In this document: positions 1 to 7,859 of the stretch, piece after piece
How positions within the stretch are numbered: the stretch's first letter is position 1
Layout of the letters: every line of letters starts with the position of its first letter
Origin: Micromonospora sp. WMMD812
Lineage (GTDB): Bacteria > Actinomycetota > Actinomycetes > Mycobacteriales > Micromonosporaceae
NCBI RefSeq assembly: GCF_027497215.1
Contig: NZ_CP114904.1
Span: 5,103,001 to 5,167,000 of the forward strand
DNA: 64,000 nucleotides
Direction of reading: 5' to 3'
The notes under the pieces: model-generated
Told to the model about the DNA's origin: nothing
Database searches by the model: none
What the model saw: the letters and a program-made list of their open reading frames with translations, nothing else
Program-made: the position numbers and the translations under genes

Positions 1-438
1 ACACAGATGGACGGACACGGTGCCGGGCAGCGGATGTCGAACGCCGCGGGTTCGGTGCGCGACGAGACCCGCTCGCTCGGGCAGCAGTCCCGGGAACAGG
101 CGCAGGGTAACCCGCTCGCGGCCGGTGTGATCGCCTTCGGCGCCGGGCTGCTGGCCTCCGCGCTGATCCCGCCCAGCCGTCAGGAGCGGCAGTGGGCCGG
201 GCAGGCCAAGGGGATGGCCGGCCAGCAGTTCAGCCAGCACTCCGGTGAGCTGCGGGAGCAGGCCAGCCAGATGGGCCACCAGCTCCGCGACAACATGCGG
301 GAGCCGGCGCGACAGGCGGCCCGTTCGGTCGGTTCGACGGCCCTGCACGGTGCGTCCGCCGTCCGGGAAGAGGGCCGGTCGGCCACCCAGCAGGTGCGGG
401 GGCAGGCACAGGAGGCCGCCGGTGAGTTCCGGCGTTGA
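1..438 (+). CDS. DUF3618-like protein, C-terminal part (5' end outside window)
   Basis: The reading frame is open to the left edge, and an ATG at position 7 may be internal. The visible 143 residues hold one short hydrophobic segment (NPLAAGVIAFGAGLLASALIP, about residues 36-55). It is flanked by Gln/Ala/Arg-rich amphipathic helices with repeated GQA/EQA motifs. That layout matches the C-terminal half of actinobacterial DUF3618 proteins, whose N-terminal domain would lie upstream of the window. No enzymatic motif is visible. It may be a membrane-anchored stress or envelope protein, but the role is unknown. It ends just before the PP2C-like gene, possibly with overlap if that gene uses an upstream GTG. 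Confidence 0.6.
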   Translation, partial: TQMDGHGAGQRMSNAAGSVRDETRSLGQQSREQAQGNPLAAGVIAFGAGLLASALIPPSRQERQWAGQAKGMAGQQFSQHSGELREQASQMGHQLRDNMREPARQAARSVGSTALHGASAVREEGRSATQQVRGQAQEAAGEFRR

Positions 439-469
439 GCCGGTGCGGGCGGTGGGACGGGCTCCGCTG

Positions 470-1312
470 ATGCGGGTCCGTTCCGCCTCCGCTCCCGCCC
501 CGGGGCGGGACGTCAACGAGGACCTGGTGTTCCGCTTCGGGCCGCTGGTCGGTGTGCTGGACGGGGCGACCGTGCCGGAGGGCTTCGACACCGGCTGCGT
601 GCACGGGCCCGAGTGGTACGTCCGGCACCTCGCCGCCCGGATCGGGCTGGCCGAGGCGGCCCGGCCGGCGGCCACGCTGATGAGCAACCTGGCCGCGGCC
701 ATCCTCGCGGTCCGCGCCGACCACGCCGACGAGTGCGACCTGGACCATCCGGGTACCCCGTCCAGCACGGTCTGCCTGCTGCGCGAGGGCGGCGACCAGG
801 TCGATTACCTGGTGCTCTGCGACAGCCCGCTGGTGCTGGACGCCGGCGGCCGGATCACCGTGGTCTCCGACGACCGGCTGGACGCGGCGATGGCCGACCT
901 GCGCCGGACGGTGGCGACGATCCCGGCCGGCGCCGGCGATCGGGCCAGCCGCTTCCGCGAGGCCGTGGGAGTGCAGCGGAAGCGGATGAACCGGACGCAC
1001 GGCTACTGGGTGGCCGCGGCCGACCCGGACGCGGCGTACCACGCGGTGACCGGGACGGTGGCGTTGCGCGGGCGGGACGCCCTGCGCCGGGCCGCGCTGC
1101 TCAGCGACGGGGCGTCCAGCGCGGTCGAGCAGTTCGGGGTGGTGGACTGGGCGGGGCTGCTGGACCTGCTGACGGTCGAGGGGCCGGCCGCGTTGATCGA
1201 CCGGGTACGCGCCGCCGAACGCGACCTTCCGGACCGGCTGCGCCGGCACAAGCGGTCGGACGACGCCTCCGTGGTGCTCTGTGAGTTCAACCCCGACGAC
1301 AGCGGAGCGTGA
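470..1312 (+). CDS. PP2C-like phosphatase-fold protein
   Basis: About 280 residues from ATG 470; in-frame GTGs at 422, 443 and 452 are alternatives. The N-terminus (GRDVNEDLVFRFGPLVGVLDGAT, residues about 10-32) resembles the PP2C opening motif, with a metal-binding-like D in VLDGAT. LLSDGAS (about residue 205) and KRSDDASVVLCEF at the C-terminus match later PP2C motifs III/IV, where D residues bind metal. It is therefore probably a soluble PPM/PP2C-type Ser/Thr phosphatase or a degenerate relative. Such proteins are often annotated only as hypothetical or, wrongly, as integrases. No partner kinase lies next to it. Confidence 0.6.
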   Translation: MRVRSASAPAPGRDVNEDLVFRFGPLVGVLDGATVPEGFDTGCVHGPEWYVRHLAARIGLAEAARPAATLMSNLAAAILAVRADHADECDLDHPGTPSSTVCLLREGGDQVDYLVLCDSPLVLDAGGRITVVSDDRLDAAMADLRRTVATIPAGAGDRASRFREAVGVQRKRMNRTHGYWVAAADPDAAYHAVTGTVALRGRDALRRAALLSDGASSAVEQFGVVDWAGLLDLLTVEGPAALIDRVRAAERDLPDRLRRHKRSDDASVVLCEFNPDDSGA

Positions 1313-1415
1313 GGCGGAACACCATTCGGCCCGACCGGCCGATACCTGCCGACGTACCGCCAGTGGCGGCCCGATGGGGTGGACTTCTCCCGATAGGGCC
1401 GGCAGACTGCGGCAC

Positions 1416-1925
1416 GTGGCGGGATCGGTCCGGTTGGAGCCGGTGGACGAGCGGAACCTCGAGCCGTTGCTCTCCGTAGCGGCCGCCGAGGCGGAGCCCG
1501 GCGACGTCATGCCGCCGGTGGAGGCGCCGGCCGGCTGGTCGCTGGCCCGCCGGGAGGCGTTCCGCGAGTTCTACCGGGCCAGCTTCGGCGGGCTGACCGG
1601 CCCGACCCGCACCCAGATGTACGCGATCCTGGCCGGCGGCGAGGTGGTCGGGATGGTCCGGATGGCCCTCCGCGACGAGCCCGGGACGGTGGAGACCGGG
1701 ATGTGGCTGGGCCGGTCGGCCCGCGGCCAGGGGATCGGCGGAGCGGCCCTGCGGGAGCTGCTCAACGAGGCGGCGGCGGCCGGGATGCGGGCGGTCGTCG
1801 CCGAGACCACCCGGGAGAACACCGGGGCTCTCTCGGTGCTCGAGAAAAGCGGCGCAAAATTGCGCGCCGACGGCGACAAGGTGTACGCGGAAATCTGCCT
1901 GGATTCGACACCGCCAGCTCTCTGA
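1416..1925 (+). CDS. GNAT family N-acetyltransferase
   Basis: About 169 residues. The GTG at 1416 (VAGSVRLEPVDERNLEPLL) places the typical GNAT beta-1 at the N-terminus; an in-frame ATG at 1374 would add 14 residues. The acetyl-CoA pyrophosphate loop is visible in MWLGRSARGQGIGGAALREL, with the Q/RxxGxG/A signature RGQGIGGA. AETTRENTGALSVLEKSGAKL follows the usual ENxxSxxxxEKxGF pattern of RimJ/RimL-like enzymes. The substrate cannot be deduced. Neighbours (PP2C-like gene upstream, gas-vesicle operon downstream) give no clear link, and a 285-nt gap separates it from the latter. Confidence 0.85.
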   Translation: MAGSVRLEPVDERNLEPLLSVAAAEAEPGDVMPPVEAPAGWSLARREAFREFYRASFGGLTGPTRTQMYAILAGGEVVGMVRMALRDEPGTVETGMWLGRSARGQGIGGAALRELLNEAAAAGMRAVVAETTRENTGALSVLEKSGAKLRADGDKVYAEICLDSTPPAL

Positions 1926-2064
1926 TCACATCTGCGTTCTCTTTCCGGCTGATGCGAGCAAGCGCCTGAGCTGCATCTCTGGGCCCTGACGTCCGTTTTA
2001 GCGCATCGGCTCCCCGCTTTTCGGAATTCATTGTCCGACGCTTTTCCCCGACATTGCGTACGCG

Positions 2065-2089
2065 GTTTCGCGGCTATGCCTCGGGGTAC
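2065..2089 (+). promoter_or_regulatory. Candidate SigB/SigF-type promoter of the gas-vesicle operon
   Basis: GTTT (2065-2068), a 15-nt spacer and GGGTAC (2084-2089) match the actinobacterial stress-sigma consensus GTTT-N14-16-GGGTAY. It lies about 120 nt upstream of the first gvp-locus gene on the correct strand. The remainder of the 1926-2210 gap shows no coding signal. An AAGGAG ribosome-binding site sits just before the ATG at 2211. The start of transcription would be near 2097. Confidence 0.55.
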
Positions 2090-2210
2090 TGCCCGCCGGG
2101 TCCGCCAATACGGGACGCCTGACCGAGGTCCCGCTTACGTTGGTCATCGGGCCCTCTTTCGGCCCCGACCGCAGCAGGCGTCCGGACCGCGGGGGAGCGA
2201 AGGAGAACTG

Positions 2211-2621
2211 ATGAACAGCGGAGCACGAATCGGGCTCGCGGTGGGTTTCGGCTATCTGCTGGGGCGCCGCCGCAAAATGCGTACCGCCCTCACTCTGGCC
2301 GCCGCGGTCGCGGCCGGCCGGGCGAGCCGGGACCCCGGCGGGTTGCTGAAGCGAGGTGCGGACCTCCTGCAGTCGAACCCTCATCTGGCCAACCTCGGCC
2401 GTCTCGGCGGTCCGCTCGCCGTCGCCGGAAAGGCCGCGGCGACCGCCGCGGCCGGGAACGGCATCGACGCGCTCAGCGGCAAGCTGCGCGGCTCGGCGGA
2501 GACCCTGCGCCGCCGCTCGGCCGGAGTCGCCGGGCACGTGGCCGGCGCCGAGCGGTCCCCGGACGGTGACGAGCCGTCGGCGGAGGACGCGGCCGTTCCC
2601 GCCGGCCGGCGGAGGCGATGA
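2211..2621 (+). CDS. Gas-vesicle locus accessory protein (unknown function)
   Basis: 136 residues from ATG 2211, with AAGGAG about 7 nt upstream. The N-terminus (ARIGLAVGFGYLLGRRRKMRTALTLAAAVAAGR) looks like a short membrane-inserting glycine-rich segment followed by an amphipathic Ala-rich stretch. The C-terminus is Arg-rich and disordered. Actinobacterial gas-vesicle loci often begin with such a protein, and some pipelines label it 'DNA primase' without domain support; I see no primase motif. It overlaps the next gene by 4 nt (ATGA), so it is the first gene of the operon. It may couple vesicle assembly to the membrane, but that is speculation. Confidence 0.6.
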   Translation: MNSGARIGLAVGFGYLLGRRRKMRTALTLAAAVAAGRASRDPGGLLKRGADLLQSNPHLANLGRLGGPLAVAGKAAATAAAGNGIDALSGKLRGSAETLRRRSAGVAGHVAGAERSPDGDEPSAEDAAVPAGRRRR

Positions 2622-3796
2622 CCATGGCGCCCACCACGAATCCGGGCGGACTGGCCGACAAGGTCCGGCGCCAACTCGCCGACGAGGTGCGCAACCTGGC
2701 CGGCGCGATCGGCGAGCGGGCCGTGTCCGTGGTGTCCGAGAAGGTCACCGGCGCGACCGGCCGCCTCAGCGAGTACGCCAAGCAGGGCGGCGGCCCGGGC
2801 TTGATCGCCGCCGCCACCGGCGCGCAGCGACTGGCCGAGGGCGACTCCCCCATGAAGGCGATGATCCATGCCGGCCTGGCCGGCGGTAAGGAGAAGGTGA
2901 TGTCGGCCCTCGGCAGGGGCGCGGCCACCAAGGGCGGCGGCAAGAAGCTCAAGGTGACCAACATCGTGGAGACGATCGAGGTCGGCGTGCCGGTCCGGGT
3001 CGCGTACAACCAGTGGACCCAGTTCGGCGACTTCCCGAGCTTCATGAAGAAGGTCGAGAACGTCGACACCCAGTCGGACGAGCGGCTCACCTGGAAGGCG
3101 CAAGTCTTCTGGTCGCACCGCACCTGGGAGTCGACCATCGTCCGGCAGATCCCCGACCGGCTCATCCACTGGCGTTCCAAGGGCGAGAAGGGCTCGGTCG
3201 ACGGCACGGTCAGCTTCCACGCCCTCACCCCCGACCTCACCCGGATCCTGGTCGTGCTCGAGTACCACCCGCAGGGCCTCTTCGAGCACACCGGGAACCT
3301 GTGGCGGGCCCAGGGCCGCCGGGTCCGGCTGGAGCTCAAGCACTTCGTCCGGCACGTCATGACGCAGACCGCCATCGACCCGGAGTCGGTGGAGGGCTGG
3401 CGGGGTGAGATCGAGGACTCGCAGGTGGTCCGCGACCACGACACCGCGGTGCGCGAGGAGACCGCCGAGGAGGAACCGGCCGTCGAGGAGCCGCGCCGGG
3501 AGCGGGCCCGGCCGGCGGCGCGCGGCCGGCGTGAGCCCGTGCGGCGCCGCCCAGTCGACGAGGAGTACGACGAGTACGAGGACGAGTACGACGAGGGCTA
3601 CGACGAGTACGAGGAGCCCGAGGAACCGGAGGAGCCGGCGCCGTCCCGCCCGGCCCGCCGGCCGGCCCCCGAGCGGGCGCGCCGCGCGCGTTCCCGGGAG
3701 GAGTCGGAGCCTCGCGAGGAGCCCCGTACGCGCCGGGCGCCGCAGACCCCGCGCCGCCCCGTGGTCCGTCGTCGTCGAGAGGAGTCGGACGAGTGA
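2618..3796 (+). CDS. SRPBCC (polyketide cyclase/dehydrase-like) gas-vesicle locus protein
   Basis: 392 residues. The first 100 or so are helical and Ala/Gly-rich. Residues about 108-255 form a START/SRPBCC fold, opening with [20 protein letters not shown] and containing [14 protein letters not shown] and [23 protein letters not shown]. The last 120 residues are low-complexity Arg/Glu/Pro with Asp-Glu-Tyr repeats. SRPBCC domains bind hydrophobic ligands. Homologues with this layout sit at the head of actinobacterial gvp operons, and the function there is unproven. Start and stop overlap the neighbouring genes by 4 nt each (ATGA, GTGA), so it is translationally coupled. Confidence 0.75.
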   Translation: MTMAPTTNPGGLADKVRRQLADEVRNLAGAIGERAVSVVSEKVTGATGRLSEYAKQGGGPGLIAAATGAQRLAEGDSPMKAMIHAGLAGGKEKVMSALGRGAATKGGGKKLKVTNIVETIEVGVPVRVAYNQWTQFGDFPSFMKKVENVDTQSDERLTWKAQVFWSHRTWESTIVRQIPDRLIHWRSKGEKGSVDGTVSFHALTPDLTRILVVLEYHPQGLFEHTGNLWRAQGRRVRLELKHFVRHVMTQTAIDPESVEGWRGEIEDSQVVRDHDTAVREETAEEEPAVEEPRRERARPAARGRREPVRRRPVDEEYDEYEDEYDEGYDEYEEPEEPEEPAPSRPARRPAPERARRARSREESEPREEPRTRRAPQTPRRPVVRRRREESDE

Positions 3797-4218
3797 CAAT
3801 CGCAACCACCGAGGGTCAGGCCGGCGGCGCGCTGGAACGCAGCGGGTCGTCGTCCAGCCTGGCCGACGTCGTGGAGACCGTGCTCGACAAGGGCGTCGTG
3901 ATCGACGCCCAGGTGTCGGTCGCCGTCGTCGGCATCCAGCTGCTGGAGATCAACGCTCGGGTCGTGGTGGCCAGCGTCGAGACGTACCTGCGGTTCGCCC
4001 AGGCGGTGGACCGCCTCTCCATCACCCCGCGGAACCAGAAGGGGCTGCCCGATCTGGTCGAGGGCGCCTCCGGAGCCCTGAGCGTCGGCAAGGCGGCGAG
4101 CGGCCTGAGCAAGACCGTCGGCGCGATCGGCGGCGCGGTCCGCGACGCGGTCGGCGAGCTGGGCCCGGACCAGGAGCGGGAGCGCCCCCGGCGCCGCCGG
4201 CGGGACGAGGAGCGCTGA
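3793..4218 (+). CDS. gvpJ: Gas vesicle shell protein, GvpA/GvpJ family
   Basis: 141 residues from GTG 3793, overlapping the upstream stop by 4 nt. Residues about 22-78 ([20 protein letters not shown], then [24 protein letters not shown]) match the conserved GvpA/J core: helix, beta-strand pair, helix. This core builds the ribbed protein shell of the gas vesicle. It is the closest of the three shell-type proteins here to canonical GvpA, so it may be the major shell protein. The C-terminal 60 residues are an Arg-rich tail ([13 protein letters not shown]) absent from the short classical GvpA. The gvpA/gvpJ distinction is uncertain. Confidence 0.85.
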   Translation: MTIATTEGQAGGALERSGSSSSLADVVETVLDKGVVIDAQVSVAVVGIQLLEINARVVVASVETYLRFAQAVDRLSITPRNQKGLPDLVEGASGALSVGKAASGLSKTVGAIGGAVRDAVGELGPDQERERPRRRRRDEER

Positions 4219-4219
4219 G

Positions 4220-4975
4220 ATGGCCGACGAGAGAGGACTCTTCATCTACGGCATCGTGCCGTCCGACGTGGAGCCGACCCCCGACGCGCAGGGGGTCGGC
4301 GACCCGCCCGGCGAGGTGCGCGCCATCCGGCACGGTCCGGTGGCCGCGCTGGTCGGCGAGGTGGAGCTGGAGGCGGCGTTGGGCCGGCCGGCGGACCTCA
4401 CCGCGTACCAGGAACTGCTGGACGGGACGGCGGCGGTCGCCCCGGTGCTGCCGGTCCGCTTCGGCACGGTGGTCACCGGGCCGGACGCGGTCGCCGACCT
4501 GCTCGACGCCCACGGCGACCGGTTCGCCGAGGCCCTCGACGAGCTGGAGGGTCGGGTCCAGTACGTGGTGCACGGCCGCTACGAGGAACCGGAGCTGATC
4601 AGCGGCGTGCTGGACGACAACCCCGCCGCCGCCGACCTGGCCGAACAGGTACGCGGGCAGCCGGAGGACGTGACGCGCGCCCAGCGGATCCGCCTCGGCG
4701 AGATCATCAGCCAGGCGGTGGAGCTGCGGCGCGAGGCGGAGAACCGGGAGCTGCTCGACACCGTCGGCGCGCTGGCGGTGTCGGCCGCGCCCCGGCTGCC
4801 GAGCAGCGAGCTGGACGCGGTGAACGCCGCCTTCCTGGTCGACGCCGACCAGGAGGACGACTTTCTGGACGCCGTCGAGGAGTTCGCCGAGCAGCGCCGC
4901 GGCCTGGTCCGGACGCGGCTGCTGGGCCCGCTCGCCCCGTACGACTTCGTCGACGCGCACCAGTTGGCGGGGTGA
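4220..4975 (+). CDS. gvpF: Gas vesicle protein GvpF/GvpL
   Basis: 251 residues, ATG 1 nt after the gvpA-type stop. It starts with the family hallmark GLFIYGIVPSDVEP. The middle has PVLPVRFGTVVTGPDAVADLL (about residues 76-95) and the C-terminus LDAVNAAFLVDADQEDDFLDAVEEF followed by LGPLAPYDFV, all typical of GvpF/L. GvpF/L proteins are assembly factors that contact GvpA during vesicle nucleation. A second paralogue lies at 6150-7001. Which should be called F and which L cannot be decided by eye. Confidence 0.85.
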   Translation: MADERGLFIYGIVPSDVEPTPDAQGVGDPPGEVRAIRHGPVAALVGEVELEAALGRPADLTAYQELLDGTAAVAPVLPVRFGTVVTGPDAVADLLDAHGDRFAEALDELEGRVQYVVHGRYEEPELISGVLDDNPAAADLAEQVRGQPEDVTRAQRIRLGEIISQAVELRREAENRELLDTVGALAVSAAPRLPSSELDAVNAAFLVDADQEDDFLDAVEEFAEQRRGLVRTRLLGPLAPYDFVDAHQLAG

Positions 4976-4979
4976 GGCG

Positions 4980-5477
4980 GTGGACATCCTCTGGTCGCTG
5001 CTGACCCTGCCGTACGCGCCGATGCGCGGGCTGACCGCGGTGGTCAAGGTGATCGCCCGCGAGGCGGAGTCGCAGCTGTACAACCCGGCCAACATCCGGC
5101 GTGAGCTGGAGGAGCTGGACGCCGCGGCCGCCGCCGGCGAGCTGACCGCCGAGGAGCGGGACGCACGGCAGCAGCAGGTCCTCGACCGGCTGACCGGCGG
5201 CCACCATCCGGCTCCCGCCGCCGGGCGGCGCGAGCCGGGGCCCGCGTCGCGCGCCGGGGGTGCCGGTCGCGGTGCTCCGGTCGTACGACGGAACGCACCG
5301 GCGCGGCGGCGTGGCGGCCAGGCGGGCCGGCGTGGCGACGCGGCGGGCTCGCGGGCCGGCAGCGCCCGCTCCGGTCCGGTGCGCGGCCGGCGGACCGAAA
5401 GCGAACGGCGACGTGACGGCGGGGGAGGTGTACGGAATGGTGGATCGGATCCGCGACGACCGGGCGCGCCGGCGTGA
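4980..5477 (+). CDS. gvpG: Gas vesicle protein GvpG with long basic tail
   Basis: 165 residues from GTG 4980, 4 nt after gvpF. The first 78 residues (MDILWSLLTLPYAPMRG, then REAESQLYNPANIRRELEEL and LTAEERDARQQQVLDRL) are a clear GvpG: hydrophobic N-terminus then a charged helix. Classical GvpG ends there at about 80-85 residues. Here a further 85 residues of Arg/Gly/Ala low complexity follow, running 41 nt into gvpO. The tail could be genuine or could reflect loss of the ancestral stop. GvpG is a minor assembly protein that works with GvpF/L. Confidence 0.75.
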   Translation: MDILWSLLTLPYAPMRGLTAVVKVIAREAESQLYNPANIRRELEELDAAAAAGELTAEERDARQQQVLDRLTGGHHPAPAAGRREPGPASRAGGAGRGAPVVRRNAPARRRGGQAGRRGDAAGSRAGSARSGPVRGRRTESERRRDGGGGVRNGGSDPRRPGAPA

Positions 5478-5781
5478 GCCCGAAGCGGAGAACGAGTGGG
5501 CCGGCGACGAGGAGTACGTCGAGCCGCTGTCGGCCGCCGAGGCGGCCCGCGAGGGCCTGCGGCAGATCATCGAGTTGACCGGGCGGGAACCGGTCGGCAC
5601 CACGTCGCTGAAGGCGGTACGGGACGGCTGGCTGGTCGGTGTGGAGCTGGTCGAGGACCGCCGGATCCCCGCGTCGACCGACCTCCTCGGCCTGTACGAG
5701 GTGCAACTCGACATCGACGGCGTCCTGCTCGGCTACCGGCGGGTGCGGCGCTACCAGCGGGGGAAGGGCGAGGTGGGCTGA
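5437..5781 (+). CDS. gvpO: Gas vesicle protein GvpO
   Basis: 114 residues. ATG 5437 is preceded by GGGGGAGG at a good distance, although the frame is open further upstream, inside the gvpG tail. The C-terminal 80 residues (AAREGLRQIIELTGREPVGT, then DGWLVGVELVEDRRIPASTD and LLGLYEVQLDIDGVLLGYRR) are diagnostic of the GvpO family. The acidic/basic N-terminus is variable. GvpO belongs to the set required for vesicle formation in haloarchaea and is conserved in actinobacterial clusters. It overlaps gvpG by 41 nt and is followed 1 nt later by the next shell gene. Confidence 0.85.
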   Translation: MVDRIRDDRARRREPEAENEWAGDEEYVEPLSAAEAAREGLRQIIELTGREPVGTTSLKAVRDGWLVGVELVEDRRIPASTDLLGLYEVQLDIDGVLLGYRRVRRYQRGKGEVG

Positions 5782-5782
5782 G

Positions 5783-6166
5783 ATGACCACTGCGCGTACG
5801 CCGGCCGTGGTGCAGAACTCCGGCCAGGTGCTGCCGGCCGGACACGAGCCGGCCAACCTCGGCGACATCCTGGAGCGGGTGCTCGACCGGGGCATCGTGA
5901 TCGCCGGCGACATCCGGGTCAGCCTGCTCGACATCGAGCTGCTGACGCTGAAGCTCCGGCTGGTCATCGCGTCGGTCGACACCGCGCGCCAGATCGGCAT
6001 CGACTGGTGGGAGCACGATCCCTGGCTCAGCTCCCGCGCCCGGCCGCCGGTCGAGCCGGGCCCCCGCGACCCGGAACAGGTCGAGGCGGAGCGCCGGCCC
6101 CGGGTGGCCGCCCGGGCCCGCCGGCGCGAGGCCGGAGGGGAGGAGTGGGATGAGTTCGACGGCTGA
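5783..6166 (+). CDS. Gas vesicle shell-type protein, GvpA/J/S family
   Basis: 127 residues, ATG 5783 directly after the gvpO stop. The core LGDILERVLDRGIVIAGDIR plus LLDIELLTLKLRLVIASVDTARQIGIDWWEHDPWL is a GvpA-family fold. The trailing WWEHDPWL is characteristic of the minor GvpJ/GvpS type. A basic tail follows (RPRVAARARRREAGGEEW). It is likely a minor shell component that shapes the conical ends, by analogy with GvpJ. Its last 17 nt overlap the second gvpF/L gene. Confidence 0.8.
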   Translation: MTTARTPAVVQNSGQVLPAGHEPANLGDILERVLDRGIVIAGDIRVSLLDIELLTLKLRLVIASVDTARQIGIDWWEHDPWLSSRARPPVEPGPRDPEQVEAERRPRVAARARRREAGGEEWDEFDG

Positions 6167-7001
6167 CGTGGCCGGGCCGGTCAGCCCCGCCGGGGGCACC
6201 GGCCGCTGGCTGCACGGTGTGGTCCGGGAGGCGGACCTCGGGCTGCTCGGTGGGATCGCCGGGATGACCGGGGATCCGGTCCGTCCGGTCCGCGCCGCGG
6301 GGCTGGTGGCCGTGGTGAGCACCGTGCCGCTGGCCGAGTACGGCGAGGAGGCGCTGCGGCGCAACCTGGAGGACCTGGCCTGGCTGGAACGCGCCGCCCG
6401 GGCGCACCACCGGGTGGTGGACGCCCTGACCCGGGCCGGTGCCGTCGTACCGGCGCGACTGGCCACCGTGCACCACGACGACGGGCGGGTCGCGGCCTCG
6501 CTCGCCGACCGCCGCGACGACCTGGCCGCGCTGCTCGACCGGCTCACCGGGCGCGGCGAGTGGGGCGTCAAGGGGTACGTGGTGCCGGGCACGGCGACGC
6601 CCCGGGCCGAGGAGACTGCCGGGCCGGGTCGCGTCGGGGCGGGTGGCGCCGGGGCGGCGTACCTGCGGCGGCGGCGGGCCCAGCTCACCGCGCGGGAGGA
6701 CGGGCAGCGCGCCGCCGCCACCGCCGCCGGGGAGGTGCACGAGGCGCTCGCCCGGCACGCCGTGGCCGCCCGGCGGCACCCCCCGCAGGACCGTCGGCTG
6801 TCCGGGGCGCCGACCGCGATGGCACTGAACGGCGCGTACCTGGTGGACACCGGCGAGTTCGCCGGCTTCGCGGGCGTGGTGGAGACGCTCGGGGAGCGCC
6901 ATCCGGAGCTGCGGCTGGAGCTGACCGGGCCCTGGCCGCCGTACTCCTTCGTGGCCGAGCGTCCGGCGGAGCCGGCGCTCACCGTGCGGGAGCCGGCGTG
7001 A
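6150..7001 (+). CDS. gvpL: Gas vesicle protein GvpL/GvpF (second copy)
   Basis: 283 residues. It is divergent from the first copy but keeps GRWLHGVVREADLGLL at the N-terminus (family motif Y/HGV), GAVVPARLATVHHDDGRVAASLADRRDDL in the middle (equivalent to PVRFGTV), and MALNGAYLVDTGEFAGFAGVVETL plus LTGPWPPYSFV at the C-terminus. The LTGPWPPYSF ending is strongly conserved in the GvpL/F family. A central Gly/Ala-rich insertion lies around residues 140-175. It is likely an accessory assembly factor, and it is the more derived of the two paralogues. Confidence 0.85.
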   Translation: MSSTADVAGPVSPAGGTGRWLHGVVREADLGLLGGIAGMTGDPVRPVRAAGLVAVVSTVPLAEYGEEALRRNLEDLAWLERAARAHHRVVDALTRAGAVVPARLATVHHDDGRVAASLADRRDDLAALLDRLTGRGEWGVKGYVVPGTATPRAEETAGPGRVGAGGAGAAYLRRRRAQLTAREDGQRAAATAAGEVHEALARHAVAARRHPPQDRRLSGAPTAMALNGAYLVDTGEFAGFAGVVETLGERHPELRLELTGPWPPYSFVAERPAEPALTVREPA

Positions 7002-7020
7002 CCGCCGGCACCGGGGTCGG

Positions 7021-7359
7021 GTGGTCGCGGTGGTGACCACCTCGCTCGCTCCGAACAGCGCGGACGACCCGCTGGCCTACCGGCCGGTGGCCCTGGTCGA
7101 CCTGCTGGATCGGGTGCTGGCCACCGGCGTGGTGGTCAGCGGTGACATCACCCTGGCGATCGCCGACGTGGACCTGGTCCGCATCTCGCTGCGTGCCCTG
7201 ATCGCCTCGGTCGGCGCCCTCGCCCCACCCGAGCCGGACGCCCTGCCGACGGCCGGCGCTGTCGCCGGAGACCCGGGCACCCTGCCGGTCGGCGACGTCG
7301 GCCCCGGAGACCGGGGCATCCGGCCGGTCGGCGACGTCGGACCCGGAGAGCTCGGATGA
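7021..7359 (+). CDS. Gas vesicle shell-type protein, GvpA/M/S family
   Basis: 112 residues from GTG 7021 (in-frame GTGs at 7030 and 7033 are alternatives). The GvpA-like core VALVDLLDRVLATGVVVSGD, then DLVRISLRALIASV (about residues 20-65), lacks the WWE extension. The C-terminal 45 residues are Gly/Pro-rich, with a nearly duplicated PVGDVGPGD / PVGDVGPGE unit, so the end of the gene carries a short tandem repeat. It is probably a minor shell or chaperone-like GvpM/S protein. It overlaps gvpK by 4 nt (ATGA). Confidence 0.75.
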   Translation: MVAVVTTSLAPNSADDPLAYRPVALVDLLDRVLATGVVVSGDITLAIADVDLVRISLRALIASVGALAPPEPDALPTAGAVAGDPGTLPVGDVGPGDRGIRPVGDVGPGELG

Positions 7360-7709
7360 CCGGCCGGGACGAGGCGGCCGAGCTGGCCGCCGCGCTGGAC
7401 GCGCCGCAGTGGCGACTGCCGCGGGTGACGCCGCTGGACCGGCGGCTCGCGGTGGACCGCGAGTCCGTCGAGCGGGGGCTGGCCAGCCTGGTGCTCACCG
7501 TGATCGAGCTGCTGCGGCAGCTGATGGAGCGGCAGGCGCTGCGCCGGGTGGAGCTGGGTGACCTCAGCGAGGAGCAGATCGAGCGGATCGGCGTGACGCT
7601 GATGGCGCTCGAGGAGCAGATGGTCGGGCTCCGCGAGCACTTCGGCCTGGCCCCCGAGGATCTGAACCTGGACCTCGGCCCCCTGGGCCCCCTCCTCCCG
7701 ACCGACTGA
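7356..7709 (+). CDS. gvpK: Gas vesicle protein GvpK
   Basis: 117 residues. The sequence RLAVDRESVERGLASLVLTV, then IELLRQLMERQALRRVELGDLSEEQIERIGVTLMALEEQM, is diagnostic of GvpK. This small helical protein is needed for vesicle formation in several organisms. It closes the operon: translational coupling (ATGA) to the shell-type gene before it, then a long hairpin about 50 nt after the stop. The C-terminus (LNLDLGPLGPLL) is typical. Confidence 0.9.
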   Translation: MTGRDEAAELAAALDAPQWRLPRVTPLDRRLAVDRESVERGLASLVLTVIELLRQLMERQALRRVELGDLSEEQIERIGVTLMALEEQMVGLREHFGLAPEDLNLDLGPLGPLLPTD

Positions 7710-7759
7710 CCGCCCACCTCTCCTCCGCGGCGGGGGCCGGCGGGGTCGTTATTCCCTGC

Positions 7760-7820
7760 GTTGATCATGAAGTTGTTGCCGCGACACGCCGATGCGCGTG
7801 GCAACAACTTCATGATCAAC
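7760..7820. terminator. 21-bp perfect hairpin between convergent gvpK and AAA ATPase genes
   Basis: Left arm 7760-7780 and right arm 7800-7820 are exact reverse complements containing TTGATCATGAAGTTGTTG. The stem can extend three more pairs (one G-T) around a 13-nt loop. It is AT-rich against the local base composition and lies between two convergent genes, so it can serve as a bidirectional terminator. There is no U-tract. The same core recurs, from memory, in Micromonospora genomes; this could not be checked here. Confidence 0.7.
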
Positions 7821-7859
7821 CGGTCTGGGGGCGCGGCGGGGGGGCGGGGGGCGGCGGGG

